NCBI GenBank assembly: GCA_015179125.1
Contig: WHVA01000324.1
Span: forward strand, 1 to 64,000
Source: Gautieria morchelliformis
Lineage: Eukaryota; Basidiomycota; Agaricomycetes; Gomphales; Gomphaceae
Length of the DNA: 64,000 nt
Direction of reading: 5' to 3'
Translations under genes and position numbers: made by a program
The notes under the pieces: model-generated
Told to the model about the DNA's origin: nothing
Databases searched by the model: none
Seen by the model: the letters and a program-made list of their open reading frames with translations, nothing else
Shown here: positions 22,156 to 32,867 of the stretch, piece after piece
How positions within the stretch are numbered: position 1 is the first letter of the stretch
Layout: every line of letters begins with the position of its first letter

Positions 22156-22390
22156 ATACCATGGTTAGTACTCACTTTCTTTGCTTGATTCAGGGATAAG
22201 GTGTTCACTCCCTTGTAGCGAAGGAGGGCGAGTGTAAGGACCCGGGATAGCGTACTAACGCCGAGCCCTTACAGACTCCGACCAGCTAAAGATAGAACTA
22301 GAAAAAACATATATAAGATCAGAACAAATTTCCTGTACAGATTCGAGACTCTTAGCACCCACCTATCCAAGGTTGACTCAGACTGGTTAT

Positions 22391-22613
22391 TGTTAGTAAT
22401 CGGGACGATGACACCGCCGAGGCAGAGCCGGCACGCATTTAGCCGGAGGTTCGAGATCGCTCTCGACCCCGGGTTGCTGGTGCACCGGCATCGCATCGGC
22501 ACAGCAGCTCGAAGAGATTGGTAATACAATGGACATCATATTTTGTATATAAGGCAGAACGATCTACTTGAGATCGTAGAATAACAGATCATTTATATCT
22601 CCTTCGTCCCACA
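22391..22613 (+). repeat. 5' LTR of Copia copy 1
   Basis: This 223 bp direct repeat starts TGTTAGTAATCGGGACG and ends CTTCGTCCCACA. It contains a TATA-like GTATATAAGG at 22545-22554, the likely promoter of the element. Confidence 0.95.
22545..22554 (+). promoter_or_regulatory. TATA-like box in the Copia LTR
   Basis: GTATATAAGG lies about 60 bp before the LTR end, a suitable place for LTR-driven transcription. Copy 2 has the equivalent sequence on the other strand near 37236-37243 and 41520-41527. Confidence 0.5.
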
Positions 22614-22627
22614 GGTTATGGGCCCCG
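22614..22627 (+). other. Primer-binding site resembling the initiator tRNA-Met anticodon arm
   Basis: GGTTATGGGCCCC follows the LTR. Its complement contains GGGCCCATAACC, which is the anticodon stem-loop region of eukaryotic initiator tRNA-Met. Drosophila copia is known to prime from such a half-tRNA rather than the CCA end. The same motif follows the 5' LTR of the other Copia family at 54149. Confidence 0.6.
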
Positions 22628-22692
22628 CGCATAACTAAACTACTACAAATCTAACTACGCTCCATACTCCAATAACTCAATACCGATCAACG

Positions 22693-25600
22693 ATGTCGAG
22701 TAGCAATAACACGTACAAGATCGATCCCTTGAACGGGGATAATTACGCGGCGTGGCGCCGGCGGCTCGAGTGGATACTCGATGACTCAGATCTGTGGGAC
22801 GTGGCTATCGGCAGGGAGACGGAACCGAGACCGGCAGATGCCGACAACGTCACTGCGAGCGAGCAGCAGGAGATCGACGATTGGAGAAGGAAGGACAAGA
22901 AGGCCAGAAAAGAAATTTGCCTCAGAGTTGCCGATGAACAACTAGTTTACATCAATCAGACGATGTCTGCGTTTGCTGTATGGACTAGTCTACAAGCAAT
23001 ATTTGAATCTAAGGGAGCAGTGGGGATTGTAAATCTCCGAAGAGATTTCTTCCGGACGCTTGCCGAGGACGGCGCGAACATGGAGGAGCACGTACGCAAG
23101 CTCCGCGGCATTCAACAGGAATTGAATGCGCGGGGGCATTACATCAGTGACACCGAGTTCTCGAACACGTTGCTGATGTCATTACCAGATTCTTGGTCGG
23201 CGTTTATTACGGCAGTAAACGCCAGTGGAGCCGGGACAACAGCTGATATATTAATAGCTCGGGTCCTCGATGAGGATCGAGCACGGAAAGCTGGATCGGC
23301 ACGGCAGACGGCGCTTAAGGCGCAACAACGTCACAGGACCAGGAAAGATGACTCAGGAGCAACAAAGGGAAAGTGCCGAAATTGCGGCAAGAAGGGTCAT
23401 TACGTGAAGGACTGTTGGGCGAAAGGTGGCGGCAAGGAGGGCCAAGCACCGAAATGGTTCAAATCAGGGAACAAAGAAACGGTCAAACAAGCAGAAGAAA
23501 AAGACTTCGCATTTGTATCTAAGGAGGTAGCATACAGTGCTATATCCGCATCCGACTGGTTAGCCGATTCAGCGGCAACAACACACATAGCTAGAAGCCG
23601 AAATGATTTCGCTAGCTATGCCGAGGAACCATCAGAAATCGAAGGAATTTCACCCGGTGCGGTACTACATACACAAGGCCGAGGCACTATATACATGGAA
23701 TTCAAGATCGGCGCCAAGACGAACACGATCGAGCTACGTGACGTCAAACACGCACCAGATGCGCCGAACAACCTTATCAGCGTAGGGCGTTTAACTGATA
23801 AGGGTAACACGGCCACATTTTCAGGCACCGGCGTTGAATTCAAATCACGCGCCAGAGTTACCTTCGCACAGGGACAGAAGCGTGGGCGGCTATTCTGTAT
23901 GAAGGCACGGGTCACTCGATCAGTCGAGGCACGGGACTTTGCCGCAGCGGCAAAAGGACGGTCATGGGACAAATGGCACAGGATACTCGGGCACGTCAAC
24001 ATAAATTCTATAAAGATGTTGAAATCTAACGATCTAGTCACCGGACTTGAGATCGACGAGTCAAACGAGCCGAGCCAGTGCAAGGCATGCATACAAGGCA
24101 AGCGGCATGTGGAGCCGTTCCCCAAAAGAGCCGAGGACACTGTAGAACAGGTCGGTGACCTGACAGTATCCGATGTATGGGGACCTGCCCAGACCGAGGG
24201 ACCATCGCGTGAGAAATACTTTTATTCTTTCACGGACATCAAATCGAGGTACACCGTAATCTATTTTGGGAGCACCAAAGATGAAGCGCTCAAACACTTC
24301 GAGACGTACAAGGCATTCCTCGAGACCCAAACAGGTCAGAAACTGAAGAGGTTTCGCTCAGATAATGGAGGGGAATATGTCAATAAAAATTTCAAGGAAT
24401 TTTGTGCAAAATATGGCATTATCATGGAGACCACAGCTCCATACTCCCCAGCCCAGAATGGAATCGCCGAACGACTCAACCGGACCTTACTCGAGCACGC
24501 ACGGGCAATGATGTTTGCCAAGAACCTGCCAAAAATACTCTGGCCCGAGGCCGTGGCTTACGCGTGTTATATCAAAAATCGATCACCCACGCGAGCGCTT
24601 GGAGATGACGCAACGCCGTTCCAAGCACTATTCGGCAAGAAGCCGAACATAGCACGTCTAGAGGAATTCGGGACAAATTGCTGGGTTATGGTGCCGGATC
24701 AACGTCGAGCCAAACTTGATCCAAAGGCAGAAGAGCATATATTCGTCGGAGTAGCAGAACATGCAAAAGCCTGGAGGTATTACAATAAAGCCTCAAAACA
24801 TGTTCAAATTTCAAGAAATATTACATTCGACGAAAACGACAACCGACTCTACCCTATCCCAGATAACGACGATGACGACACGGCACCGCTCGAGGGGGAG
24901 CACTCACCGCGCGAGCATGTGCCGGACCCGATCACATCTACCCCACAGACGTCATCACCCCACACAACACCCGTTCCTGATCCACCTGAACAAGCGCCAG
25001 CTCCACAGATTCGACGGAGCGCGCGTATCACTCAAAGACCGGATTACCGGAAACTGAATAATTCAGGACGCACCGAGCAGGTTTACATAACGAGAGAAAT
25101 CGTCACTGAACCTGAGAATTACAGAGCGGCGGTATCACGTGATGATGCGCCGATCTGGGAGAAAGCGATGGAAATTGAGATGGACCAACACAAGACGTTA
25201 GGAACATGGGAGCTAACAGAACTACCACCCGGACGAGTAGCTATCGGTTGCCGATGGGTATACGCTGTCAAAACGCAACCGGATGGACAATTCGATAAGG
25301 CTAAAGCAAGGGTTGTGGCTCAAGGATTCACACAGAGGCCAGGGATGGATTACTACGAGATAACCTCACCCGTGGTCAAATTCGATTCACTACGTGTTCT
25401 ATTAGCGATCGCAAACACACTCGATTGGGAAATCGAAATGATGGATGTCAAAGGCGCCTACCTCAATTCAACCATAGATGAGGAGATCTACATGCGCCAG
25501 CCCGACGGTTTTGATGATGGATCTGGACGCGTTCTAAGAATATACAGAGCGCTCTACGGACTCAAACAATCGGGGCGAGCTTGGCATCAGCGCTTACGCA

Positions 25601-26715
25601 AATTACTACTCGATCTCGGCTTCCATCAAAGTACAGCCGATGAATGCGTCTACATCAGACAAGATAAGGACTCAATCGAAGTCATATCAGTATATGTGGA
25701 CGACTTTGGACTATTTGCTGACTCCAAAGGAGGGATGATTAAGCTCAAGGGGGAGCTTCATGGGAAATTCCCTTTAACAGATTTAGGAGAAATGAAGAAA
25801 ATCTTGGGAATTAGAGTTGAGAGGAATAGGGATGAGGGAACACTGATCATGTCTCAAGGACATTACATCGACATCATACTCGATCGATTCAACATGACAA
25901 CAGCACATTCCGTATCTACACCTCTGCATAAAATGATCAAACTCACGACACCCATGGACTCAACAGGTCCAACTGCCGAAGTACCCTATGCCAAGGCGAT
26001 CGGATCACTCATGTATGCAGCACTCAGCACGCGACCTGATTTGGCCTTTACCGTACAACATCTGAGCCAATTCACTACTACTTACGGAACCGAGCACTGG
26101 ACGGCGATCAAGCACGCGCTCAGGTACCTCAAAGGGTCACGTGACGACGGCATAATCTTCCGACGAGATGCTGGTCTCGACCTCGAAATATTTGTCGACT
26201 CGGATTATGCTAATAGAAACGACGCACTATCTATTAGTGGCTACGTAGCTATACTAGGAGGGGGAGCTATCGCATGGAGCTCGAAGAAGCAGCGAACGAT
26301 CGCGCTATCTACCACGGAGGCCGAATACATGGCACTTACCGAGGGCGCCAAGCAATTAATCTGGCTGAGGCGTTTTATCGAGGAACTTGGAATCGATCAA
26401 ACCCAGCCCACGTCACTTCGATCAGACAATCTAGGCGCCATTACACTATCGCATGACGCAACGTATCATGCGCGTACCAAACACATCAATGTCGCATATC
26501 ATTTCATCCGTGAGAAAGTGGTCTCTCACGAGGCATCACTTACATACGTACCGACGAAGGAGAACGTAGCGGACATATTTACAAAGGGACTAGATATGCA
26601 TCAACACAGGTATCTATTAGGGAAATTAGGATTTTGCCGAAGGGACTTCTCGCTGAGGGGGAGTGTTAGTAATCGGGACGATGACACCGCCGAGGCAGAG
26701 CCGGCACGCATTTAG
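22693..26715 (+). CDS. Copia Gag-Pol polyprotein, intact
   Basis: A single 1340-residue frame opens MSSSNNTYKIDPLNGDNY, the UBN2-type Gag start. Next come a CCHC zinc knuckle (CRNCGKKGHYVKDC, about residues 228-241) and a protease active site DSAATTH (about 292; DSA instead of the usual D-S/T-G). The integrase has an HHCC finger (HRILGHVN to CKACIQGK, about 428-465) and a DDE core (DVWG, RSDNGGEY, NGIAERLNR). The RT has catalytic YVDDFGLF (about 1001), and the RNase H has DSDYANRN and TTEAEYMAL. The stop lies 51 bases inside the 3' LTR, so the last 17 codons overlap it. No break is seen; the element looks autonomous. Confidence 0.95.
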   Translation: MSSSNNTYKIDPLNGDNYAAWRRRLEWILDDSDLWDVAIGRETEPRPADADNVTASEQQEIDDWRRKDKKARKEICLRVADEQLVYINQTMSAFAVWTSLQAIFESKGAVGIVNLRRDFFRTLAEDGANMEEHVRKLRGIQQELNARGHYISDTEFSNTLLMSLPDSWSAFITAVNASGAGTTADILIARVLDEDRARKAGSARQTALKAQQRHRTRKDDSGATKGKCRNCGKKGHYVKDCWAKGGGKEGQAPKWFKSGNKETVKQAEEKDFAFVSKEVAYSAISASDWLADSAATTHIARSRNDFASYAEEPSEIEGISPGAVLHTQGRGTIYMEFKIGAKTNTIELRDVKHAPDAPNNLISVGRLTDKGNTATFSGTGVEFKSRARVTFAQGQKRGRLFCMKARVTRSVEARDFAAAAKGRSWDKWHRILGHVNINSIKMLKSNDLVTGLEIDESNEPSQCKACIQGKRHVEPFPKRAEDTVEQVGDLTVSDVWGPAQTEGPSREKYFYSFTDIKSRYTVIYFGSTKDEALKHFETYKAFLETQTGQKLKRFRSDNGGEYVNKNFKEFCAKYGIIMETTAPYSPAQNGIAERLNRTLLEHARAMMFAKNLPKILWPEAVAYACYIKNRSPTRALGDDATPFQALFGKKPNIARLEEFGTNCWVMVPDQRRAKLDPKAEEHIFVGVAEHAKAWRYYNKASKHVQISRNITFDENDNRLYPIPDNDDDDTAPLEGEHSPREHVPDPITSTPQTSSPHTTPVPDPPEQAPAPQIRRSARITQRPDYRKLNNSGRTEQVYITREIVTEPENYRAAVSRDDAPIWEKAMEIEMDQHKTLGTWELTELPPGRVAIGCRWVYAVKTQPDGQFDKAKARVVAQGFTQRPGMDYYEITSPVVKFDSLRVLLAIANTLDWEIEMMDVKGAYLNSTIDEEIYMRQPDGFDDGSGRVLRIYRALYGLKQSGRAWHQRLRKLLLDLGFHQSTADECVYIRQDKDSIEVISVYVDDFGLFADSKGGMIKLKGELHGKFPLTDLGEMKKILGIRVERNRDEGTLIMSQGHYIDIILDRFNMTTAHSVSTPLHKMIKLTTPMDSTGPTAEVPYAKAIGSLMYAALSTRPDLAFTVQHLSQFTTTYGTEHWTAIKHALRYLKGSRDDGIIFRRDAGLDLEIFVDSDYANRNDALSISGYVAILGGGAIAWSSKKQRTIALSTTEAEYMALTEGAKQLIWLRRFIEELGIDQTQPTSLRSDNLGAITLSHDATYHARTKHINVAYHFIREKVVSHEASLTYVPTKENVADIFTKGLDMHQHRYLLGKLGFCRRDFSLRGSVSNRDDDTAEAEPARI

Positions 26716-26886
26716 CCGGAGGTTCGAGATCGCTCTCGACCCCGGGTTGCTGGTGCACCGGCATCGCATCGGCACAGCAGCTCGAAGAGATTGGTAATAC
26801 AATGGACATCATATTTTGTATATAAGGCAGAACGATCTACTTGAGATCGTAGAATAACAGATCATTTATATCTCCTTCGTCCCACA
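26664..26886 (+). repeat. 3' LTR of Copia copy 1
   Basis: 223 bp, matching 22391-22613 throughout as read. It is preceded by the polypurine tract CTGAGGGGGAG. Confidence 0.95.
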
Positions 26887-27016
26887 GTTATATTGAGTGC
26901 TGCACCTCTTAAGAACTCGGTTTCCACAGTCTGTCGCTATACTTTGAGCTCCGACTCCCACTTCCTTACACCGCCCGCCCACTACCCCGCGGGCACGTGA
27001 CCCCTCGCATGCTACC

Positions 27017-27682
27017 ATGAACAACGTTGAGGGCGACGCTGAGGACAACATTGAAGGCAACATGACAGCACCGTAAGTCCATGATCATTTCTCTAGTGAG
27101 CCAACTGTTCACTCTGCATCCTGAAGTATTCCTGTAGGAATCAAAGTTGCTGGAAAGACTATTTCGTTTGTGCTGCCTATTGTATACTGACTCTACGCGA
27201 TCGACAGCAGACCTGAAATGGGACCACCTTCCCAATGTCGGACTGTTCTGCACACGTCCTGGTAACTACTACGCAAAACTCTTTGTCGATAAGGCTGTCA
27301 AGAAAACTGCGGTAGCTGCGAGAGGCAATACTGCCTCGTGGAATGAGACACTCTATTAGTGCGTTTAATTCCAGTGTTATCTTCACGTAGATCTTAAATC
27401 CATGCCCAGCAACGACTTGAATGGCGGTTCTGTATTAGAAATCGATGTCTACGGGCACCGTATCTTTACACATGATTACTACATAGGTGGCGTGAGGGAG
27501 AGGATTGAGTTGCTGCTTGCGGAAGGACCAACTGCAGGTCAGTCCTTTTCGCTCATCGACGGAATGCACGCGTATTCATCGAACACACCAGCAGTTCCTC
27601 GCAAACTGCAAAAAGCCGATAAGGCAGGGAACATGCATGAGGTTCAGACTGTCATATAGTTCACCGTTTCGTCTTTCGCAGC
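27017..27682 (+). pseudogene. C2-domain fragment of an NLR-type (C2-NACHT) gene
   Basis: The segment begins ATGAACAACGTTGAGGGC and encodes an acidic leader. After GT-AG introns come NVGLFCTRPGNYYAKLFVDK then GNTASWNETLY, the calcium/lipid-binding C2 pattern (two beta strands around N-Y-Y and W-N-E). GSVLEIDVYGHRIF follows. It closely parallels the start of the gene at 61290 but is cut at 27682, where a 41 bp palindrome starts, and has a TAG at 27657 (VQTVI*). No NACHT part is present here, so it is a truncated duplicate. Confidence 0.65.
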
Positions 27683-27723
27683 TGTAAGGGCTCGACGTTA
27701 GTAAGCTAGCCCGGGTCCTTACA
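27683..27723 (-). repeat. 41 bp imperfect palindrome shared with the gypsy LTR tip, at a duplication junction
   Basis: The sequence starts TGTAAGGGCTCG and ends CCCGGGTCCTTACA. Its reverse complement matches the first 41 bp of the gypsy LTR (22233-22273) with about three changes. It lies exactly between the C2 fragment and the first base shared by the WDR24 copies. Confidence 0.8.
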
Positions 27724-30700
27724 GGCGGCAAAGGGCCGCGGCAGCAAAAGCCGGTAAATTTGGCGATAAGTATATCGATCTTGCAATTACTGAACCGTGC
27801 GATGCTACCTCAGGTCTACACCGACCAAAGACATCACGAATATCAAGGCCCCTCGAGGACAATACGATACCCTCACGCATGCACCGTCGGTGGAGGAACA
27901 TTTGCTACATCCGAAAATGGCTCGAGATGTGTTGTCGCTGGCAAGGACGGTTCGTTTCCGACGTCATTCCGTGTGTATGTGGTGTTTGACATACCCGATG
28001 CTATGACTTCGCTATGTAGTACTTCTAATTCTACGCATAGCTGACCCCATTCGCGTGTGGAAGTTGCCATCTCGACCCCATATTAGGCCGATTTCTAGCG
28101 GCAGCTCGACGGATGCCAAAGTATGCACTAATTCAGGCGGTTCAAGCATCGAAATTTGGACCAACGTGTGGACGGGTTCCGGGCTGAAGATTGACAGTGC
28201 TCCGAGCGATGTTGTGTGAGCACGCGGAAGTGGTGTTTCGCTCTTCGTCAGCTTGCGACACGTCCCAGCGTGACACGCACGAAGCGTTCGACAACAAGAT
28301 CGTTACTAGTGCCAGGAATGGAGAGATCATTTATTGGGATGTTAACAAGTCGGGGTCAAGTATGGTGCGTGGGCGTGGGTTCCTGCGTAACCCAGAGGAG
28401 TACTCACATTAACACAACCAGAGACAAGGATAAATGAACACAGATGCGCCGTCAATAAGCTAACTATCTCTCCATTCCTGCCCTACCTCTTTGCTAGTGG
28501 CTCACAGGACGGGCGCCTACGCTTATGGGCAACGTTTACCCTCTGCCAAACTCTGAGTATTGTGACCTGCTTCGCGCTCTAGGACCTACGGAGCCCGCCA
28601 TCTTCCATTATAAAGGTGTACCATCCCACGGGGATCCGCGCTCTAGCTCTATCTCCGGTACCCTCAAATCCCATGATTGTCTGTACTGGTCTGGAGAGCG
28701 GTAATATTCTGTGGTGGGTGGATTCAATCGTACCATAGTCCACGTCGTGTTCATCATTGAAGCTGTAGATGGGACCTCCGCGATAGAGCACTACCCCTGG
28801 AACGAATCACGCTCGCGCACTCATCGTCCGTACTGTCAATGGACTGGCAGTCACCCAGTATGAAAGAGACAGGCTTGGGTGGCTCGTAACGAGTGAGATG
28901 GATCGCCAAGTGAAGCTATTTACTCCTGTAACTAATCAGCACTGCGCAGTCTGAGTCTCACGCGTCGTTCCAGGTTTGGGACCTTTGCTTGCCGCCAGGG
29001 GCTTCCATTCCCGCACATATGAGCGATCACGACGCGATGCTACTGAATAAGAAGAGGGCCCGAGTTCCTTCCGTACGCTTCACACGCCCTTCCCGTGCGG
29101 AATGTGTGTTGGCGATCGGGCTACGATTGCGAGGTTGCCGTGTGGATTGAGCTTACTCATCCGTCGTTTTCGGTTGTTATTCAATGGCGTACAGATCATG
29201 TCTAACAACGGGTCTGAGAGCGAGACCGTCGAAATATGGGACATACGTCGTGCGTGGATCGGCAAGTGGGCTCTGGATGACGCAGAGGGCGGCATCACCG
29301 GTACGCGGCGAAAATATTCAGTTGTGTTCGTGTGCAGACTTGTCAGGCAGACATCGCCTTTGCCGGCTCGCACAAACTGTGGGCGCAAAACGTCAACGGC
29401 ACGTTTGCACAGCACGACCTCCGGGAGAGCTTCAGACCACTCGACGCCATCCAACAGTGGCCATGTCCTGGACTGCGTACGGCAGTCTCGCATTTGCTGC
29501 CAACAACCAGCCAGTCGTCGAGCTGCCGTATGATGATGTGTGAGCTTATATATATCGCCCACGCACGCTGTGCTATGTTTATGTCGCTCTTATTAGCAAC
29601 CCATACGGTGTGGACACGCTGCAAGAGCTATGCCTCCGCCCCAAAGCAACGAGTGATCCTGTTTATGTGCCCTATCAACAAACCCTTGGCGTCGAAGACA
29701 TTTCTCTTTTTGACCACTCGGCCTTCGAACGCCTGGCAAAATCGTATGTCTTCGATGGAGATAGACTAAGAGTATGCGAGATTAACGCGGAGGCAGGTCC
29801 TTATCTTTCACACTTTTCACGGTGTTTAAGGAGTCTGCAGCGAGCAAGGGAGGCTGGACAGTTCCATGCTGCTCAGACGTGGCTGCTGCTCCTGTCCCAG
29901 CTTGTGGACTTGGAAGATACGTCACCGACTTCTGAATACTCCTTGAAGCCGTCGTCGCATATAGAGGCGCCGAGCCAGCTGTCTCCCACATCTGTGTAAG
30001 CTTCTTCCCTCCGTGGCCGCGACGTTTTCAATAGCCATACCGCGCCCGCTACAGTTACGTCAGGGAGTACACGCATTGATACACATCCCATAGAAATAAG
30101 CCCGTTATCGTACCGCACGAGAGCTGATCAGATGACAAAAGGCACGCCTTCCTCCTCGTCGCCATCCCCCCGCTCGAAACCAAGTCCGCTTTCCTCCCGT
30201 CTATCACGGCCTTTCTCCCCGAATTCGTCGCACGATACATCCATGCCATCCTCCACCAAGTTGAGCACGGTATCGCACCCCGCCTCCACCGCTCTTCCCG
30301 TCCTTCCTCCTACACACCGCCTCGCCATGCGTCGGGCCTCGATATCGACTCCCAGCACCGGCGGGGATCTGTCTGTCAATGAACAACCCGTGGCCTTTCA
30401 GCATGCGCATGTTGGCGAAGGCGCTCTGGACGACTCAGAGTCGAGCAGTGGATCTGAGGGGTCAGCACCCACGCAGGCCAGTCTCACCCACGACATGGCA
30501 GGCTCGCGAGGACCGCAGGCCGTCGTCCGCCATAGCCAAACTACCCTGTGATCCAGCGCCGCCTCGCAGTCTCTTGTTGAAGGTTCCTGCGCCGCGTGAA
30601 GATTCTCCACACGAACGTGAGGAAGAAGGCAGTGTCAGCGGCTATGACACCGATACGTCGGACGTGTCTCGCTCGCCGCCGTCCGCAGCCTCTTCATCTG

Positions 30701-31460
30701 AATCTGACGCACACATCTCCCCTTCCAAACTCTCACAAGCGTGGAATCAGAAACATGAGCAACCCGGTCAGGTGCCGGTGCCAGTGTTATCTGGTCATCG
30801 TGGGACAAGCATGGCCTATTCCCAGCGGTCTCTTACCTCGCAGAAATCGCAGAATAGTATGCGAACCGTCACTGTAGCGCCTTCTGATACGGCGTCTGTC
30901 TATGCGCCATCCATAGACTGAGTCTCGTTACCAGATCCCACAGCTGACGGTCGCATAGCCGTTGCCGAAGGCATGTCCACACGTTGGCCGTCTCCTCACC
31001 AGCATCGCGCTGTGTCTGCCACAGTACCCGCGCTTGGTCTATCTAATATGGATGACACGAGAAATATGCAGACGGGCGGCCTCGTGCCAAACATCACTTA
31101 CCCTACCAGGCTAAGCGAGGGTCAGACGCGGCAGATCGTGGAGGATGAAGCGCATTTACGGCAGATTGGCTGGAAGGCGCTGCGAGACTCTTCTCCTCGC
31201 CCTTGCTGCCGACACAGTCTTCGAGCAGGCCAAAGCGCGCCCCCAGGAACCATCGCCCACGACGCCACATGAGGGGGACCCCCCCTCCTCACCCTCACGA
31301 CGCTCGCAAACGCGCTGTACACGCACGCGTGAGTCCCCCCGCTCCTGCGCTTCCTCGTGTGCGTGGTGGCGGCGCGTGTAGGGTGGGCGAAGGAGAGCCG
31401 GTGATTGAACTTGTGCGGAACGAGCTGCGCATGGCGGCGGTTCTTGTCCGTGGTGCGTAG
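27724..31460 (+). pseudogene. WDR24/Sea2 (RTC1) homologue, copy A, decayed
   Basis: WDR24 (Sea2 in yeast) is a WD40 beta-propeller subunit of GATOR2/SEACAT, which regulates TORC1 at the vacuole. Recognisable blocks in order are ENGSRCVVAGKDG; SIEIWTNVWTGSGLKIDSAP; NKIVTSARNGEIIYWDVNKS; ASGSQDGRLRLW; VEIWDIRRAWIGKWAL; DIAFAGSHKLWAQNVNGTF. The helical C-terminal part follows (FERLAKSYVFDGDRLRVCE, then QTWLLLLSQLVDLED), then Ser/Pro-rich linkers and ADTVFEQAKARPQEPSP. Relative to copy A' a one-base deletion near 29449 breaks the frame before VAMSWTAYGSLAF. Stops after 28700 and at 30921 also break it. The C-terminal RING of the family is not visible. Confidence 0.75.
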
Positions 31461-32350
31461 TCTGAGTACAGGCCGCACGAGACGGCCCGCACGGTTGGTG
31501 CACAGATGTTCCCCTTCGCATAGACTCTTTTCAGCATTCAGAACATACTAACACTTGGTTTTACCAATTACGACGGCTGTAGCGATTATTTATATACTAC
31601 ATTACAGCCTGTGCTGAGTCACTCATCCATCGTTTCATCTCGCATCATCTCCTCGTCGCTTCCTTCGCGCTCGCTTCTCCTTGCCCACTTATTTCTTCCA
31701 GGTACAGTAGAAGCGTTGTGTTGGCGGGGATGTGGGTGAGATAGAGTGTAAATACACAGAAGCAGAAGAACGAGGCCTGTCTCGTGCTTGAGCACTTTCA
31801 TAGTAAACCCAAAGCACCAATTTCTCATATGCGCTGCAGCTTAAGGTACGGCAGCGCAGGGCTCTCCCTTATCTCATACATGGCTGATGCAGCGATGGCA
31901 CCCGTCCCAGTGCTGCTCGTACTATCTCCAGACGTGGTCCGATGCAGCACACGTTGCCACACGGGCGTGCTCTTGGCCAAACTCCACCCGTACGCGGAGC
32001 AGCACGCTTGGAAGGCCTCTCGTCAGGCCTGTGGGTAGGTGTCAGCGACTATCTGATGTGCGTGGAGAGGAGCAAGAATTAAAATAAAAACAAAAATAAA
32101 AATAATGGAAGACGGCGAAAATAATAGAACATAAACGTCTCTACACTCCTCCACGGAATGCGCACACGAAAGGGGTTGCGCCGTACAGCAAGCGGGGACG
32201 GGAGGTATCACTGGCGCATGGCACGACGGAAGCAGCAGAAAAGGCAATCAATGCAAGCATCCAGCGCCAAACTCCGAGTACAGAAGCGTCACAGGGACGG
32301 CAGCAAGTTGTCGATCGCGAGGAAGAAGCGCAAGAAGAGTGCATAGCCAG
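31461..32350. other. Left-arm segment downstream of WDR24, remnants of unrecognised minus-strand coding
   Basis: On the minus strand, frames at 31850-32040 (SGDSTSSTGTGAIAASAMYE) and 32141-32344 (ASSSRSTTCCRPCDASVLGV) correspond to better-preserved frames at 49079-49560 on the opposite strand. I cannot name the product. The WDR24 homologue would be convergent with it. Confidence 0.4.
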
Positions 32351-32528
32351 GAACCGAAACCACGAAGGCGCCGTGCGGCCAATTCATCTCTCAAGCGCCC
32401 GATGGGTCACGTGGGAGTAACCGTCGTCACCCGTATGTTTGGGAGACGCAGCACGTCTCACTTGCAACCGACTCCCCGCTATTGACGGTTAACCACGATT
32501 TACTGCGACTGCTCGAGGTGGGAACTTG

Positions 32529-32862
32529 TGTAAGAATTATTATAACTATGCGAATCTCAGTATTTGCTCGAGTGCAAAGTACTAGATATATTTACCTATG
32601 CGAATCTGTACAAGAGTATTAAGTAAGAGAAATAAAAGAGACATTTCGAATGTCTTACCTCAGTATTTGCTCGAGTGCAAAGTACTGAGGAAACTAGGGG
32701 TTCTAGCTACCTACTTTATAGTGTAGAAGAACAATGAAAAGTAACTACAATGGGGACGTAGGACAATAAACAATTGGAACAATGAGACTGCGCATACTGT
32801 GTCACAATGGGGTGACACGGGGTGACGCGGTTTGCCCCTGGCTTACGCGTTTTCCTCCTACA
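32529..32862. mobile_element. Solo LTR (334 bp) with 5 bp target duplication
   Basis: The insert starts TGTAAGAATTATT and ends TTTCCTCCTACA, flanked by ACTTG at 32524-32528 and 32863-32867. The right arm keeps the empty site: in reverse complement it reads GGGAACTTGAAGGACACC near 48880-48900. It contains two copies of a CAGTATTTGCTCGAGTGC block. No internal region remains, as expected after LTR-LTR recombination. Confidence 0.93.
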
Positions 32863-32867
32863 ACTTG

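Larger units (their letters stand above)
22391..26886 (+). mobile_element. Full-length Ty1/Copia retrotransposon, copy 1
   Basis: Two LTRs of 223 bp (22391-22613 and 26664-26886), identical as far as I can compare them, flank a single 1340-codon Gag-Pol. Both LTRs begin TGTTAG and end CCCACA. The 5 bp target duplication GTTAT is at 22386-22390 and 26887-26891. Near-zero LTR divergence and an intact frame indicate a very recent insertion. The target is the LTR of the older gypsy element. Confidence 0.97.
18520..26928 (+). mobile_element. 5'-truncated Ty3/Gypsy retrotransposon, 3' LTR split by a Copia insertion
   Basis: The element keeps the end of RT, RNase H, integrase, a chromodomain-like region and an extra 3' frame, then a polypurine tract (GAAGGAGGGCGAG). 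Its 3' LTR starts TGTAAGGACC at 22233. Gag, protease, most of RT and the 5' LTR are missing. The LTR has a TATA-like CATATATAAG at about 22308. It is interrupted at 22390 by a full Copia element and resumes at 26892, apparently ending TTTCCACA at 26928. That 3' boundary is inferred from the TG...CA rule because no second LTR is present. Confidence 0.8.

Noticed and set aside
26711..26730. GGAGGTTCGAGATC as a tRNA B-box
   Set aside because: No A-box or cloverleaf around it; it is part of the Copia LTR and occurs in all four LTRs.
27683..27723. 41 bp palindrome as a transcription terminator
   Set aside because: Rho-independent hairpins are a bacterial feature; the sequence is shared with an LTR tip, so a transposon origin is simpler.
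30132..30921. Separate gene at 30132-30921
   Set aside because: Ser/Pro-rich frames here fit the disordered linkers between the WDR24 propeller/helical part and its C-terminus.
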